From Rhizopus arrhizus (Eukaryota; Mucoromycota; Mucoromycetes; Mucorales; Rhizopodaceae), in assembly GCA_024220505.1 (NCBI GenBank), contig JAKZZE010000004.1, forward strand, positions 124,001-188,000: a stretch of 64,000 bases of DNA, written 5' to 3'. Shown here piece by piece: positions 22,632-33,060 of this stretch. Made by a program: the position numbers and the translations under genes. Numbering within the stretch: the first letter of the stretch is position 1; each line of letters starts with the position of its first letter. The notes beneath the pieces were generated by a model. It searched no databases, was not told the DNA's origin, and saw only the letters and a list, made by a program, of their open reading frames with translations.

Positions 22632-22886
22632 ATGGCCCTGGCCGGCCACAATTTCATGGCAGAATTGCTAAAAGAACCACCCAAACAGTATCGTACACGT
22701 CCGGTCTATCACAACGAAAACGTTGCAGACCTCTTACAAGCCAAACAGTCAAACGCTGTTTCCTCCGAGCCCACGACCCCTATCGCTGCCTTTGTACCCC
22801 AATTGCCCACCCGTTCTCCTCCTGCTACCCCTAAAAAACCGGTCAAATTTGCTGATAAATTATATGAAATCAGAACTTGTTTATAA
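22632..22886 (+). CDS. Small protein with RVxF-like motif, copy 1
   Basis: 84 aa from the first real ATG (MALAGHNF). The middle is Pro/Thr-rich (TPIAAFVPQLPTRSP) and the C-terminal part is KKPVKFADKLYEIRTCL. The KPVKFAD core fits the consensus by which many regulators dock on protein phosphatase 1. Copies at 41391-41621 and 55305-55559 keep this C-terminus unchanged. In all three cases the gene is tail-to-tail with a P450. An upstream exon is possible. Role unknown; PP1 binding is inferred from the motif only. Confidence 0.6.
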   Translation: MALAGHNFMAELLKEPPKQYRTRPVYHNENVADLLQAKQSNAVSSEPTTPIAAFVPQLPTRSPPATPKKPVKFADKLYEIRTCL

Positions 22887-23205
22887 AATAGTGTTAAATA
22901 AATAGTATAAAATAAAGAAAGCATGAAGTTTATTTCTTTTATACTCTTCAAAGAGCTTACAACTACAAACCACCTCTTCTTACAAGCTTACAATTCCTCT
23001 TTTTATGATCAGATCAAGGAAATGACGTATATGATAATTATAAAGAAGTGAGGAGGATATTTTACTCTTACAACAATCAACAAGCTTATTAAAGCTTTCT
23101 GTATTATATGCTTTTATGATTGTGATTTAAGCTAATTTTTTATTATGAGCATTGTATATCGCTGCTTTTTCATATGAGCTAAACAGTGTATAGTAGTGCG
23201 TATCA
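22887..23205. other. Tail-to-tail gap, small gene / P450-1
   Basis: AT-rich 3' flanks with AATAAA-like signals for both genes. Near-copies lie at 41074-41390 and 54990-55304. No gene seen. Confidence 0.5.
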
Positions 23206-25101
23206 TCAAGTACGAGGCAAGATACGTATCTTGTGCGGCATTGGCTTAAGAACAATACCTTCTTCGACAATATGATTCAAATCGACAGGCATAAGGTTAC
23301 CTTCTGAATCAAGGTCGGGTACAACGGTAAACTTGGAAAAGAAACGAACATAGAAATTAAAGAACTGGACTTCAGCCTAGTGGATGACAAACAGGGATCA
23401 GTTGTTATTGAGTCTGTCTTTTGACTTTAGGATGCTTACCAGATGAATACCAGGACATATCCTTCTTCCCCATCCAAATCCAAAATGGTCTCTTTCTTCG
23501 ATTCTTGCATTGGCCGCAGCGCTTATTTTCTTTAGACCGTCCATGTACCGCTCGGGCCTGAATCGATCAGGATCTCCATAGAAAGCTTTGTTCTGGTGAA
23601 TGGCCCACATGCTGCTAAGGAGCATCGAACCCTTGGGAACAAAGTAGCCTTGAACAGTGACATCGTTTGTGGTCATGTGTGGAAGGCCAAAGATAGTGCT
23701 CGGACGAAAGCGTTGAACCTCCTTTTGTACACAGAGCATGTAAGGGAATTGGTCAATGTCTTGATAAAAATGAGGTACGGCGTCCGCTGAATTCCTGGCT
23801 TTCCATGCGTCCAGTTCTTTGATCAGCTTCTCCTGTACTTTAGGCTGCTGAGAGAGGATAGCCAGGGTCCAATACAAAGCGATAGTGATAGGATCTGATC
23901 CGGCTATTACCATGTCAGCTTTGCATTTTATTTTTTATAAGAAAAGGTTAGGCTGTGAACGTGTGATAGAAAGTATGTCCACACTTACTCATAGAAACAT
24001 ATATATCATCCTCATCTACAATACCCTTCTCTTTCATCTTGTACAACTCCTTTATGAGACAGTCATCCTCCTTCATCATGGCTTCTTCTATGAGCTGTGA
24101 AATGATTGGATCGCGTTGATTGTTGATAAGTGCCTGCATCTTTTCCCTCGTGCCCTTCAATCGGTCGATCCATGCCAAACTAGGGATATACGAGACTAGA
24201 TCACCTGCGACACCAGAATAAATCAATGCATAATGATTCAAGCTGCTGATGGACTGAAAGGTGGGGTCTTCTACACTTTCAAGCCTGGTAGCAGCTGTCA
24301 CACGTAATATAAAGTTAAGTGATGCAAGCTCAAGATGCTTGTAGCAATCAAAAGGTTTTTCTTCTTCTGATACGTCCACCAATCGATCCATCAAGTTGTC
24401 TGCTTCTTCTTCCAAAATATTGATATAGTTTTTTAAAGATTCTGGCTCGAACAATGAAACAGCTTGAATGGCATAGGAGGAGAATGGGGAAAGTAAGCAT
24501 TTTTTACTCTTATTAGAAATCAGATCATTTACCTATCTTTCTCATCGTTTTCCATTTTGGCGTATATTGAGCAAAGGAAATGCCTCTAGATACAGCAAGG
24601 TCACATACAATCGATTTAGGTTCTCCCTCTGTCCATTGTCTTACCTTCCATGCCTACCATAGATATCTACATTGAATCGGTGATAAGACCTAGATGAAGT
24701 ACTGCTGCCTGCTTTGACAAAGAACTCATGCGCCAAGAGAGGATCACTGATCATGATCCAAAGTTGGTTTCCCATGTTGATCTTCAAAATAGGACCATTT
24801 TCATTATGCCACTGAGTCACCTTGCCTGAAATACAGTTCCTAAGGGATAACATGTGGCCTAAGAAGAAGAAAAAAAATTCAAGAGTAGAAGGGGGTCAGG
24901 ATATGTTTGCTCAAGGCAAGAAAAAAAAAAGGATTTACCAAAGATGGGCCAATTGATAGAGCCGCGTGGATAAGGGATTCTTTTCATTCCTTCTTTTTTC
25001 TCAGTGGACCTTGAGCTTTTCAGCAGATACAAGGTAGACAAAAGTGCCAGGCATGCTGGTAGTAATATATATGTATTTTGCTTCAATCTATCCAAGTCCA
25101 T
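23206..25101 (-). CDS. Microsomal cytochrome P450, copy 1
   Basis: Predicted 517-aa haem monooxygenase. Exons are 24939-25101, 24645-24858, 24533-24585, 23989-24462, 23440-23918 and 23206-23376. Features in order: an N-terminal membrane anchor (about residues 10-28), a Pro-rich hinge (IPYPRGS), an I-helix AGSDPIT, the K-helix EVQR (ExxR), PERYMDG in the meander region, and the haem loop FGWGRRICPG in exon 5. The I-helix normally reads AGxDT; here Pro replaces the oxygen-activating Thr. Expected in the ER, using a P450 reductase. All six exons are open. Head-to-head with Rab D and tail-to-tail with the small RVxF-like gene. The CYP family cannot be assigned by eye. Confidence 0.92.
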
Positions 25102-26835
25102 ACTGTATTATGATATGAGACAAGAAAATGAAAACGAAAAGAAAAAGAGAGAGAGAGAAAACAGCCAGTGAGCTTTATTGTTAAAGAATGCATAAGCATA
25201 TGCAATGTTATTTTCATTAACAAAAAATTATCTTTATGCTAAACATTTTTATCTAGACTGAATTTGATTTGGATTGTCGCCATAGACTTTAGCTTGACTC
25301 ACAAGCTATTCATTCCCTTGGACAGCATTGTCAAAGATAATACATCAAATTTGCAATTTGGTTCGTACCAAATGGAGCCCCCAATACCATTCATTACACT
25401 CCTAAACCAGAGACTCATAAATATTGTGTTTGGGATAAATAAAACATAAAATACAAGGTATTTTAGACGCTATTTTGCTGTTTGTTTAGTGGCATAAATG
25501 GTTCTCTCTTTCTGCATGAATTTGAATATAATAACTACACAAACATATATTTGTATGAATCAGTTGGCATAATCTACATGGGCATTTCCTTTTTTTTTTT
25601 TAACTTTTATTGTAGCAAGGGTAACATAAAGATACCTGCTTTTGCATAAAATCAAAGGATGACTGTAATACAGAACCTACCGATTATTTGTCGAATGATA
25701 TCTATCCTTTGCCTTTTTTTTTTCATCACCATTTTAGCTCTTTTAGAATTTTGTTGTAAGGATTGCAAATTACATAAAAAAAAAAAAGTCAACTTGTAAG
25801 AAAAATAGCCCATTATAACCAAATGGAACCTGAATAAATAAGGTCATACCCATTTAAGCATGTGAGAGAGTCTCTACTCGAGCCTTTTACAAAAACACCT
25901 AAGGTAACATGGTGCTAAAAGTCAAATTGGAGAAGCCAATGCAAGGTATGGGCACCAATCTGCCGGACATGTACACTTACACTTACATTGATGGTACTAG
26001 TTCTTTTAGCTGTAAAAAAAAGAAAAAGAGTCTTGTTCATTTAAACAACAATTTGACATCATCTCTTCTCTTTTGTTTCTTTTACAAATAGAGGATCATT
26101 GGTTAATTTCTTGCTATCTTCTTTTTGAATAAGTTTATTATACAAGTGTCAGGCTTTATTTATATTATTAATAAAGTGTGTGCATGTGTGTGTATGTGTA
26201 TGTATATGTGTTTTTTTTTCCTAAATGATAGCCTGTAAGAAATAATACCATCAAGTAGCTTTGAATGATAATAAAAAGAATGAAGAAGAGGATTGCTTAC
26301 ACTAAACCTTGTGTATACACAACTTCAAAGATGATCAAGGTTAAAAGCCACAGATGTTATAGTATAGAATGCATAAAGAGAAGCTAAAGCTTGGCGTTGT
26401 TGACCTAGTGTACAAAAATAAACAAAAATAAACAAAAAGCAAATGATGCTGCAGTGCATACAGTTTGAAAAGAGCAGTAATAAAAAAAAAATAAAAAAAT
26501 AAAGAACCAAACTGTATAAGACAAGAGAATGGCATACAGACTTTATAATGCAATTCAATGAACAAAAGAAAATGAGACTCTTGTGCTCAATAAAAGCAAA
26601 CCACTCCTTTTGTCCCTCTTTCTTTTGATACAAGAATGAAAATGGGCCGAGAACAAATTAAACTTTACCGATTTATGCTTATTTCCATCTACTTTTGTGA
26701 GAAACTTCTTTAGAAAAATAAACTAGCTTTGTTTTCGTATTTATTTTCGCATACCCACACGTATACATTCTAACTTTTTCTTTCTCTTGGAACCTTTTTT
26801 TTTATATCTTTCTTTTATTTCCACAGCAACACACA
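25102..26835. repeat. P450-1 / Rab D divergent intergenic region
   Basis: Homologous (inverted) to 37436-39174. It contains a conserved open stretch at 25264-25449, whose opposite strand reads WYEPNCKFD; compare 52766-52913. An A12 tract near 25778 marks the switch into DNA shared with 12455-13500, including the short frame from ATG 25909, and a TG microsatellite lies near 26178-26212. Probably a shared promoter region. Confidence 0.6.
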
Positions 26836-27816
26836 ATGGATGACGAGTACGATTATTTTTTCAAGCTTCTTTTAATTGGCGATTCAGAGGTTGGTAAATC
26901 TAATGTCATGTCTAGATTTAAAGTAAGTGGCAGCCCAGCTTTTTTTTTTTTTTTTGGAAAACTCATCTGGCTCCTTTGATACGTTTTAGAGAATTAACTA
27001 CGACTGGAGTCGTGGATATGATGTTGTTTACTATACAATGAGAACAATTGAAATTGGTATAGACAATAATAGCTTAAAATAGACATAATGTATTGCTAAA
27101 TTCCACTTTAGATAACCGTATTATCAAGGCGGAAATTTGGGATGCAAGTGGACAAGAAAAATGCAGGGATATTATTTCAAGGTAACAATCATGTAAAAAA
27201 TAATAAACAAGTAGCGAGAGAGAAAGAGAAAGAAAGGAGTGCTGATGTTACTGTATAGTTATTACCGTACTGCGGCAGGTATATTTATTGTTTACGGTAA
27301 AACAAAATAAAAAACTTCCTTTGCTTTCATACTCAACTCCCTTTTCCCTCTGCAGATATCACATCTAGATCCTCCTTTGAAAAGGCTCAAAGCTGGATTA
27401 GAGAAATAAAAGGCCACACAAATCCGAATGCTGTGGTTATGCTCGTAGGCAATAAGGTAGATTTATCCAAATCCAGTCGAGAGATCGAGACAGAAGAAGG
27501 TAGATCACTGGCTGAAGAAGAAGGATTTTTATTTATCGAGACATCCGCCAAGGATGCTACCAACATCGACACAGCCTTCACTACCCTCATCGGCAAATTC
27601 TGTTCAAATCTGCCCGAGAAACCTATGGCTGCCCCAACAAACCTGCCCGAGAAACCTATGGCTGCCTCAACAAACCTGCCCGAGAAACCTCAGGCTACCC
27701 CAAGCCAATCGATAATCAAAAAATATATGCAGTCAGTATTCTCTCGTATTCGAGACTTGTTTTTTCGTAAAGAAATTACAGAGAAAGAAAAAGAAAGTGG
27801 ATGCATACTCAGTTGA
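26836..27816 (+). CDS. Rab-like GTPase, copy D, CaaX-type tail
   Basis: Predicted 240 aa. Exons are 26836-26922, 26990-27056 (67 nt, one codon shorter than usual), 27112-27181, 27259-27296 and 27356-27816. The P-loop GDSEVGKS, switch [10 protein letters not shown]4 NKVDL and G5 ETSA are kept. Switch I (exon 2) is replaced by unrelated residues ([15 protein letters not shown]), so the Mg-binding Thr is absent. Exon 5 has three 11-aa NLPEKP repeats. The tail ends CILS, a farnesyl-type CaaX box, instead of CICC. Intron 1 has only 16 T, the shortest in the family. GTP binding may be altered or lost; the frame is intact. Confidence 0.85.
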
Positions 27817-30060
27817 ATAAAGGTTTATTTCATACATCATTCAAGTCTTTCTTGATCCTTTTCGGTGAATGTCTGTGGACGATTGCTGATCCAATCTTTC
27901 TTTTAGATTCCGAACACTTGGTAAGTGTTTATTTTCTAGTACACTTTTGAGCTTCATCATCAGATGCTTCAGAGGGTCCAATGTCGATCGATTGTACCGT
28001 ATCCTGTGGAGTAAAGTTCAGGATGTTCTCTGGACTTTTTACTACAGCTCTGTGCATCCTGAACCACTGTTGTGTTTGAGATAACATGGATTATTTGCTG
28101 AACAAAGAAGTGCGTTAGGACTCTTAGATTTTTTTTTATCGATAAAAAGACAATGATTCTATCACTGCTAAAGCAAGATTATTTTGCTCATGTGTCATAC
28201 TAGGCAATATTGACGAACGAGATTTAACCATAGCTACCGCTCATAGAGTTTTATCATCTTGATACTTGCTCTCTACCTAAATTTAAATACAGAATATGGC
28301 CTCAACTAGGTTCGTTGAAGAGTTTTTTTTTTTTTTTTTTTTAAAAAAAAACCATGTATGGGTTTTCCACAAAAAGAGGAAGAGTGAAAGATGAGGTTCA
28401 AATTGTCCAGTGAATACTTGCTATAGATACACAGACATGGGTCTACCACATGTTTGTCGACCGCCGGTGATAGATCCCCTCTTTGAAAGAACTGTTTACT
28501 TTACAGTTCCGTATTTCTGACTGAATAACATGATACTATCTATTTTGAATACATTTAGAAAAGCCCAGTGGATCAAGATACTTTTTTTTTTCTTTAGGCC
28601 AAGATCTCCTTGTTCTCTGAAAAGCATTGGCCACCTCTCTTTGAATAGATTGTGATGATGGACTTGATCGGAACTCTGGCCGATATTCATCCGGACAGCC
28701 CCCTTTGTTTCTAACGGTCTGGTTGTTTCAAGCATCCCTCTCCTTGAAAGGGTTGACTATTGGTTGATGCACTGTGTCCTTTGATGCTTATGAGGCCCTA
28801 TTGAAATAGTTTGAATGCATCAGCCTCACTAGGGAAGGGTATTTGGCCCAGATCTCGCACTCTTTTATTCATCTTCTTTGAATGGCCATGATGACAGATC
28901 ATGCAGAGTGAAGACGTGTGCTGGTTAAAGTGTACGTTGTTGAACAAGAGCAAAAGGAGGCTATAACGGGTATAACTCGAGAGTTTTTTTTTCATGCTTT
29001 CTCATCTGTGAATCAATAGGATACTGCAAGCCTTGTTCTCTAAAGATTACTAGAGAGACCTTCTTTCCCGTTCAGCAGAGAGACCACGATACGCCTCGTT
29101 TGGTCAGACCAGGTGCGCACACAAAACGATATGATTGGATGAACCAAGAAATGGGGAACAGGCTCGTTTAATAAAAAAAACATGGACAGGTGAAACTATG
29201 TTTTGTAGGTGTGAATGAGGTGATCTTTTTTTTTTAGTCATTACAGCAGGTGCACCCAGCTTTGTGTCATGGCGACACAGTCTTTATTTGGTTAAAAAAA
29301 GGAAAGATGCGACTAAAAAAAGAACATTTGGATTTCTTGGTACGTTATCTTATTGGTTTATTTTCATTACTTTTAAAAGAGATTTCTTGGTATTTGATAA
29401 AGCATTTCAATTTGAAGAAGAGGGGATCCAAAGTACGTCTAAGGCCATGGAATCTCTTTTTGCTTTTCTTCACCTTTGGACTTATTTTCTAGCTTTTAAA
29501 TATAGATTGCTTTGGATGTTTAGTAAAGCAACCTTCAGATGGATAGGTAAACTGAATGAATCGATCAGAGCAGACCACATTCTGTAAAGAGTGATGATAC
29601 TGAGTGATAGTCATGGGCTGAAATGATGGCATTCAGAGTTTATGAAGGAAATAGATTGGTTGGTTGATTGTTCGATAGAACTGTACATGAATGCTCCACA
29701 ATGGATAGCTGACTTTACACTGTAAATAAAGAACTATCGACGATTACATTCGATACGTTTGAAAGTAAGCTATAAATTTACAGAATGAATACAAAAGTTA
29801 AAAGAGATAAAAAGCATTTTGGTGAATAAAATACATCTTTTTTTTTTCTGTGCCTTTCTTGATAGCACGACAGAAAACACTGAAACAATAAAGTATAATG
29901 TTTACAAAAAGAAATCCAGCTGAAACAGAGGGGGTACTAGTGAGACTCAAGCAAAGGGCAAAACAAGGATGAATTTCTACCAAGTAAAATAAGTTGTATT
30001 TCTACTTTTTTGTTCCTTTTCTTTGAGCGACACTATGTCATTCTCACCTTTCTTTTTTTA
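27817..30060. repeat. Rab 3' module, copy D
   Basis: The fourth left-hand copy of the module is essentially the same as 19897-22156, with a short T tract at the positions expanded elsewhere. The opposite-strand exon-like stretch is at about 27940-28075. No complete gene. Confidence 0.65.
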
Positions 30061-30077
30061 GGCTGTTTGATTTCGTC

Positions 30078-30278
30078 ATGAACACAAGTCAAGATTTTGA
30101 ATGCAAAAGAGTCTTTTGGACGACAGAGTTCAAACAGCCCCAGACGTCGTATGGTTTGACCCAAGCTTGGGACTCATTCCCTTTTGTAGAAATTTCATCT
30201 CTCGAGTCCAACACGACTTGTCAGATCATACATGTCATTCAATCCAACATGGACCCAAAAGCCTTTGAGTCCATGTGA
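30078..30278 (+). CDS. Hypothetical short ORF
   Basis: 66 aa (starts MNTSQDFECKRV) after a good acceptor-like TTTTTTTAG at about 30052-30060. The decayed counterpart at 22157 and inverted ones near 42050 and 56040 share only the first codons. It is probably an exon or remnant of an unrecognised gene. Weak support. Confidence 0.3.
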   Translation: MNTSQDFECKRVFWTTEFKQPQTSYGLTQAWDSFPFVEISSLESNTTCQIIHVIQSNMDPKAFESM

Positions 30279-31268
30279 AAAACAACCCGTTTAGAAATCA
30301 TCCTCACCTTCTACTGCTCTGCCCTCTTCCCGATTTTTCTTTTCTCTCTTTCCAGACTATCCTTTGACAACAAAATATCATTTTGGGAATAGTTGAACTC
30401 TTCCTTTTTTTTGTGAATACAGTCCTCTCTCTGTCAGAAAGAAGAACAAAAAAAAAAAATTCCCAGAGGTTGGTAATCTAATAAATACGTGTTGAACCTG
30501 TGATTGAAAGCCTAAGAAGAATGAATGAAAAAAAATAGTCTATAAAAAATAGTACTAAATTCTTGAAGGGTGTCCATCTTTTGATGACACAATACATCCC
30601 TCATCTTATTTTCCAGCCCAGTCTATAAAAGTCCAAGTGCAACTCGATCCACCCGACCTGTTCTGTGTTGAAGCAGATTGGAAGCGAATAAAAGTGTAAG
30701 CTCCTTTGGCAAGAGTTCAATCGGCTTTGAAGGTGGATCTGCAGACGGGGTCTCGATGACGAGAGAATGGCTTGTTCCTAAAGACAGTTGGATTGAAAAA
30801 AGTGTGTGCTGGTGAGATGCGTTCGGTTGGGTGACTTGGATCGATCTTGATTTAAATCTATATTCAGTTTCCAATAAGAATTCTTTGTGTGGATCTGATA
30901 CACAACCGAGACCAAAAATGATCTACACTTTTAAGCCCATCTTGCAGCCTTTCTCTCTTTTTTTTTTCTGTCTAGACTGAAGTGAAGGATGTGACTGGGT
31001 ATGGATAGAATTAAAAAAAAAAGTCGGTGTCCAATGAGATGTTTACAACAAAAAAAGCACATGTCATGCTTTACTAATTCGAGAATGAAACAAGAAAAGG
31101 TCATTCAGTTTAGAATTCTAAAATTGTAAAGAAATCTGAAAAATCCGGGGACAAGGAGTGATGTCTAAATTTAGATGGTGACACAGTTGACAAGAAATAA
31201 AATATAAAAATTTTATAAGATTACATACAGGGGCAATATATACAATTAAAGCAACCAGGATCGTTTTT
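30279..31268. other. Single-copy intergenic DNA
   Basis: Not matched elsewhere in the window. A minus-strand open stretch at 30623-30874 (83 aa, begins METEYRFKSRS) has ordinary amino-acid composition but no recognisable motif, so I leave it as a weak candidate. Several A/T runs. Confidence 0.4.
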
Positions 31269-31973
31269 TTAAATCTTTTTGGTTCGTTTGGAGGGAACAT
31301 CTTTCCAGACAAAACAAGAATGACCCTGAATGTGAGATTTCGGTTTCCGTCCTCTCTTCTTACGAGGCATCTGAAGGACCATGTCCATACTCGAACTCGT
31401 AAAGGCTGCCATCGTGCCATGCATCACGTCTTCTTCTACCTCGGTCGTCACGGCCTGTGTCTGCTGGTGGTTGACGTCCCAGACGGTCGGTGTGAGAAAG
31501 GTCCAGTTCTTGCCATCGTATGGTTTCATGTTGGGCGGACGTCCTCTTCTGCGCTTGAGGATCGCTTGGCCGGTTTCGGACAGGATGATTTGTGTAAAGG
31601 GCGGTAGGGCTTGTTCCTCTTCAGGTTCTTTGGGTGTCTCTTGTACGTCTTTCTGCTCAAAATAAGAATCAGATGGGGTGGGTATCGTCGGTGAATGGCT
31701 GTGTCGTGCGTTCCAGACGTACTGTGGTTTGATGGTCGATGAGTGAAACTGTTTGAGGGGTCGAGGTGGATCATCACCTTGTAGGGGAGGAAGTGAGATG
31801 GGTGAGACGGGTGAAGGTGAACGAGTGATGGAAGAAGCATAAGAATCAATCGGTGATAATAAAGGTGAATGATAAAAATGAAGAGAATCAGTAGGTGAAT
31901 CAGGTTGTTGAATGATGATACGTGGTGTTTCTTTTAAAAGAGTTGAAATAGGTGGTAGACTATGTTTATTCAT
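31269..31973 (-). CDS. AT-hook DNA-binding protein
   Basis: Intronless 234-aa protein. Two AT-hook cores are visible: RRRGRPPN (about residue 140) and KKRGRKPK (about residue 205). Both match the RGRP/RGRK minor-groove binding motif. The N-terminus starts MNKHSLPPISTLL, a short motif I associate with fungal nuclear regulators, followed by a Ser/Pro-rich, probably disordered segment and an acidic patch (EPEEEQ). It is likely a nuclear chromatin or transcription factor. Single copy, and it lies at the axis where the flanking duplicated modules reverse orientation. Targets unknown; AT-rich DNA of this cluster would be a natural substrate, but that is speculation. Confidence 0.85.
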   Translation of the reverse strand: MNKHSLPPISTLLKETPRIIIQQPDSPTDSLHFYHSPLLSPIDSYASSITRSPSPVSPISLPPLQGDDPPRPLKQFHSSTIKPQYVWNARHSHSPTIPTPSDSYFEQKDVQETPKEPEEEQALPPFTQIILSETGQAILKRRRGRPPNMKPYDGKNWTFLTPTVWDVNHQQTQAVTTEVEEDVMHGTMAAFTSSSMDMVLQMPRKKRGRKPKSHIQGHSCFVWKDVPSKRTKKI

Positions 31974-33060
31974 CTTTTTTTTATAAAAAAAGAATAAAGT
32001 AAAAAAGAAAAGGTTGGATTTATTGGCTGAACTAATAATCTATAAATGTATATTTATATACAAATATTCTAAATGAAATAGAATCTTGAGAAAAATGTAA
32101 CCTTTTCCTGTCCTTCTCCAATCCAACTTGTTGAGTTTTAATTTTATGGCTGTGATTTGCTCTTTTTGGATACTCATTTCCTAAACTAGTCATTTTTTAT
32201 AAACTCAATTGTGAAACATCACAACATGAATTTTTATTATCCAACCAGCTTGATTCTCTCATGTGTGTGTGAAGGATGAGTGAGACTCGAATAGAATCAT
32301 TGGAAACTAGTCACTTTTTTTTTTTTTTTTTTTCACTACCTTTTTCTTTCAAAAAGATGGGCAACTTTTTAGAGGAAGGGGATTTCTTGTACAAAAAAAA
32401 GTCATTCATCTTCCATGATTGCAAAACAAAAAATGGCTATTAGGAAACTTTTTTCACCAAATTTAGTAATTTGATCGGGTAAAATCTTGACCTTATTGCA
32501 TAAAATGGACAACAGTGGCAAATCGGATAGGTTTATATCTTTCACTCGACAAAGATCTCATTTCATACTTTTAACCACCTCTCACTCACACTTTTTTTTT
32601 TCTCTGCCTTTCTTTTTCTCTCTCTTTCTTTTGACGAGTTCAGTCCCCAATTTGAAAATCATCGTCTTGTACTATAAAAATAGATATTTACCAAAAATGG
32701 TCAATTTCTTCTTGATGCAAAAAAACCTTGTCCATCCGTGCTATTTTCTTTATAAAAGATGTCTGGTGAAATAACATGTTGCTTTCTTGCATCATGATAA
32801 AGCCACTGCAGAGTGAGAAAAAAAAGGAGTCGGTGAACAACGCGTGTGATGGAATATCAGGGTGACAAAGCAGTGAATCAAAAAAGGGATTCAAACGAAA
32901 GGTATTTAAAAAGTGGATAAAGAAAAAAGGTCCTTTTTTGGAATCACCTCATTGGATCATCCTGTTTCCTTTCTTGTCATTTCATTGTTCTTTTTTTTTA
33001 AAAAAAAAGGGGGGGAAGGCAGTGCCCTTTTTTTTTTCTTATTTTTATTTTTTATTTTGG
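31974..33060. other. Single-copy DNA upstream of carB2
   Basis: AT-rich with T/A tracts (for example 32317-32331) and a G-run near 33010. It separates the AT-hook gene (-) from carB2 (+), which are divergent. Unlike carB1 and carB3, carB2 has no Rab 5' module upstream; homology to the other carB leaders begins only about 20 bp before the ATG. No gene seen. Confidence 0.5.
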
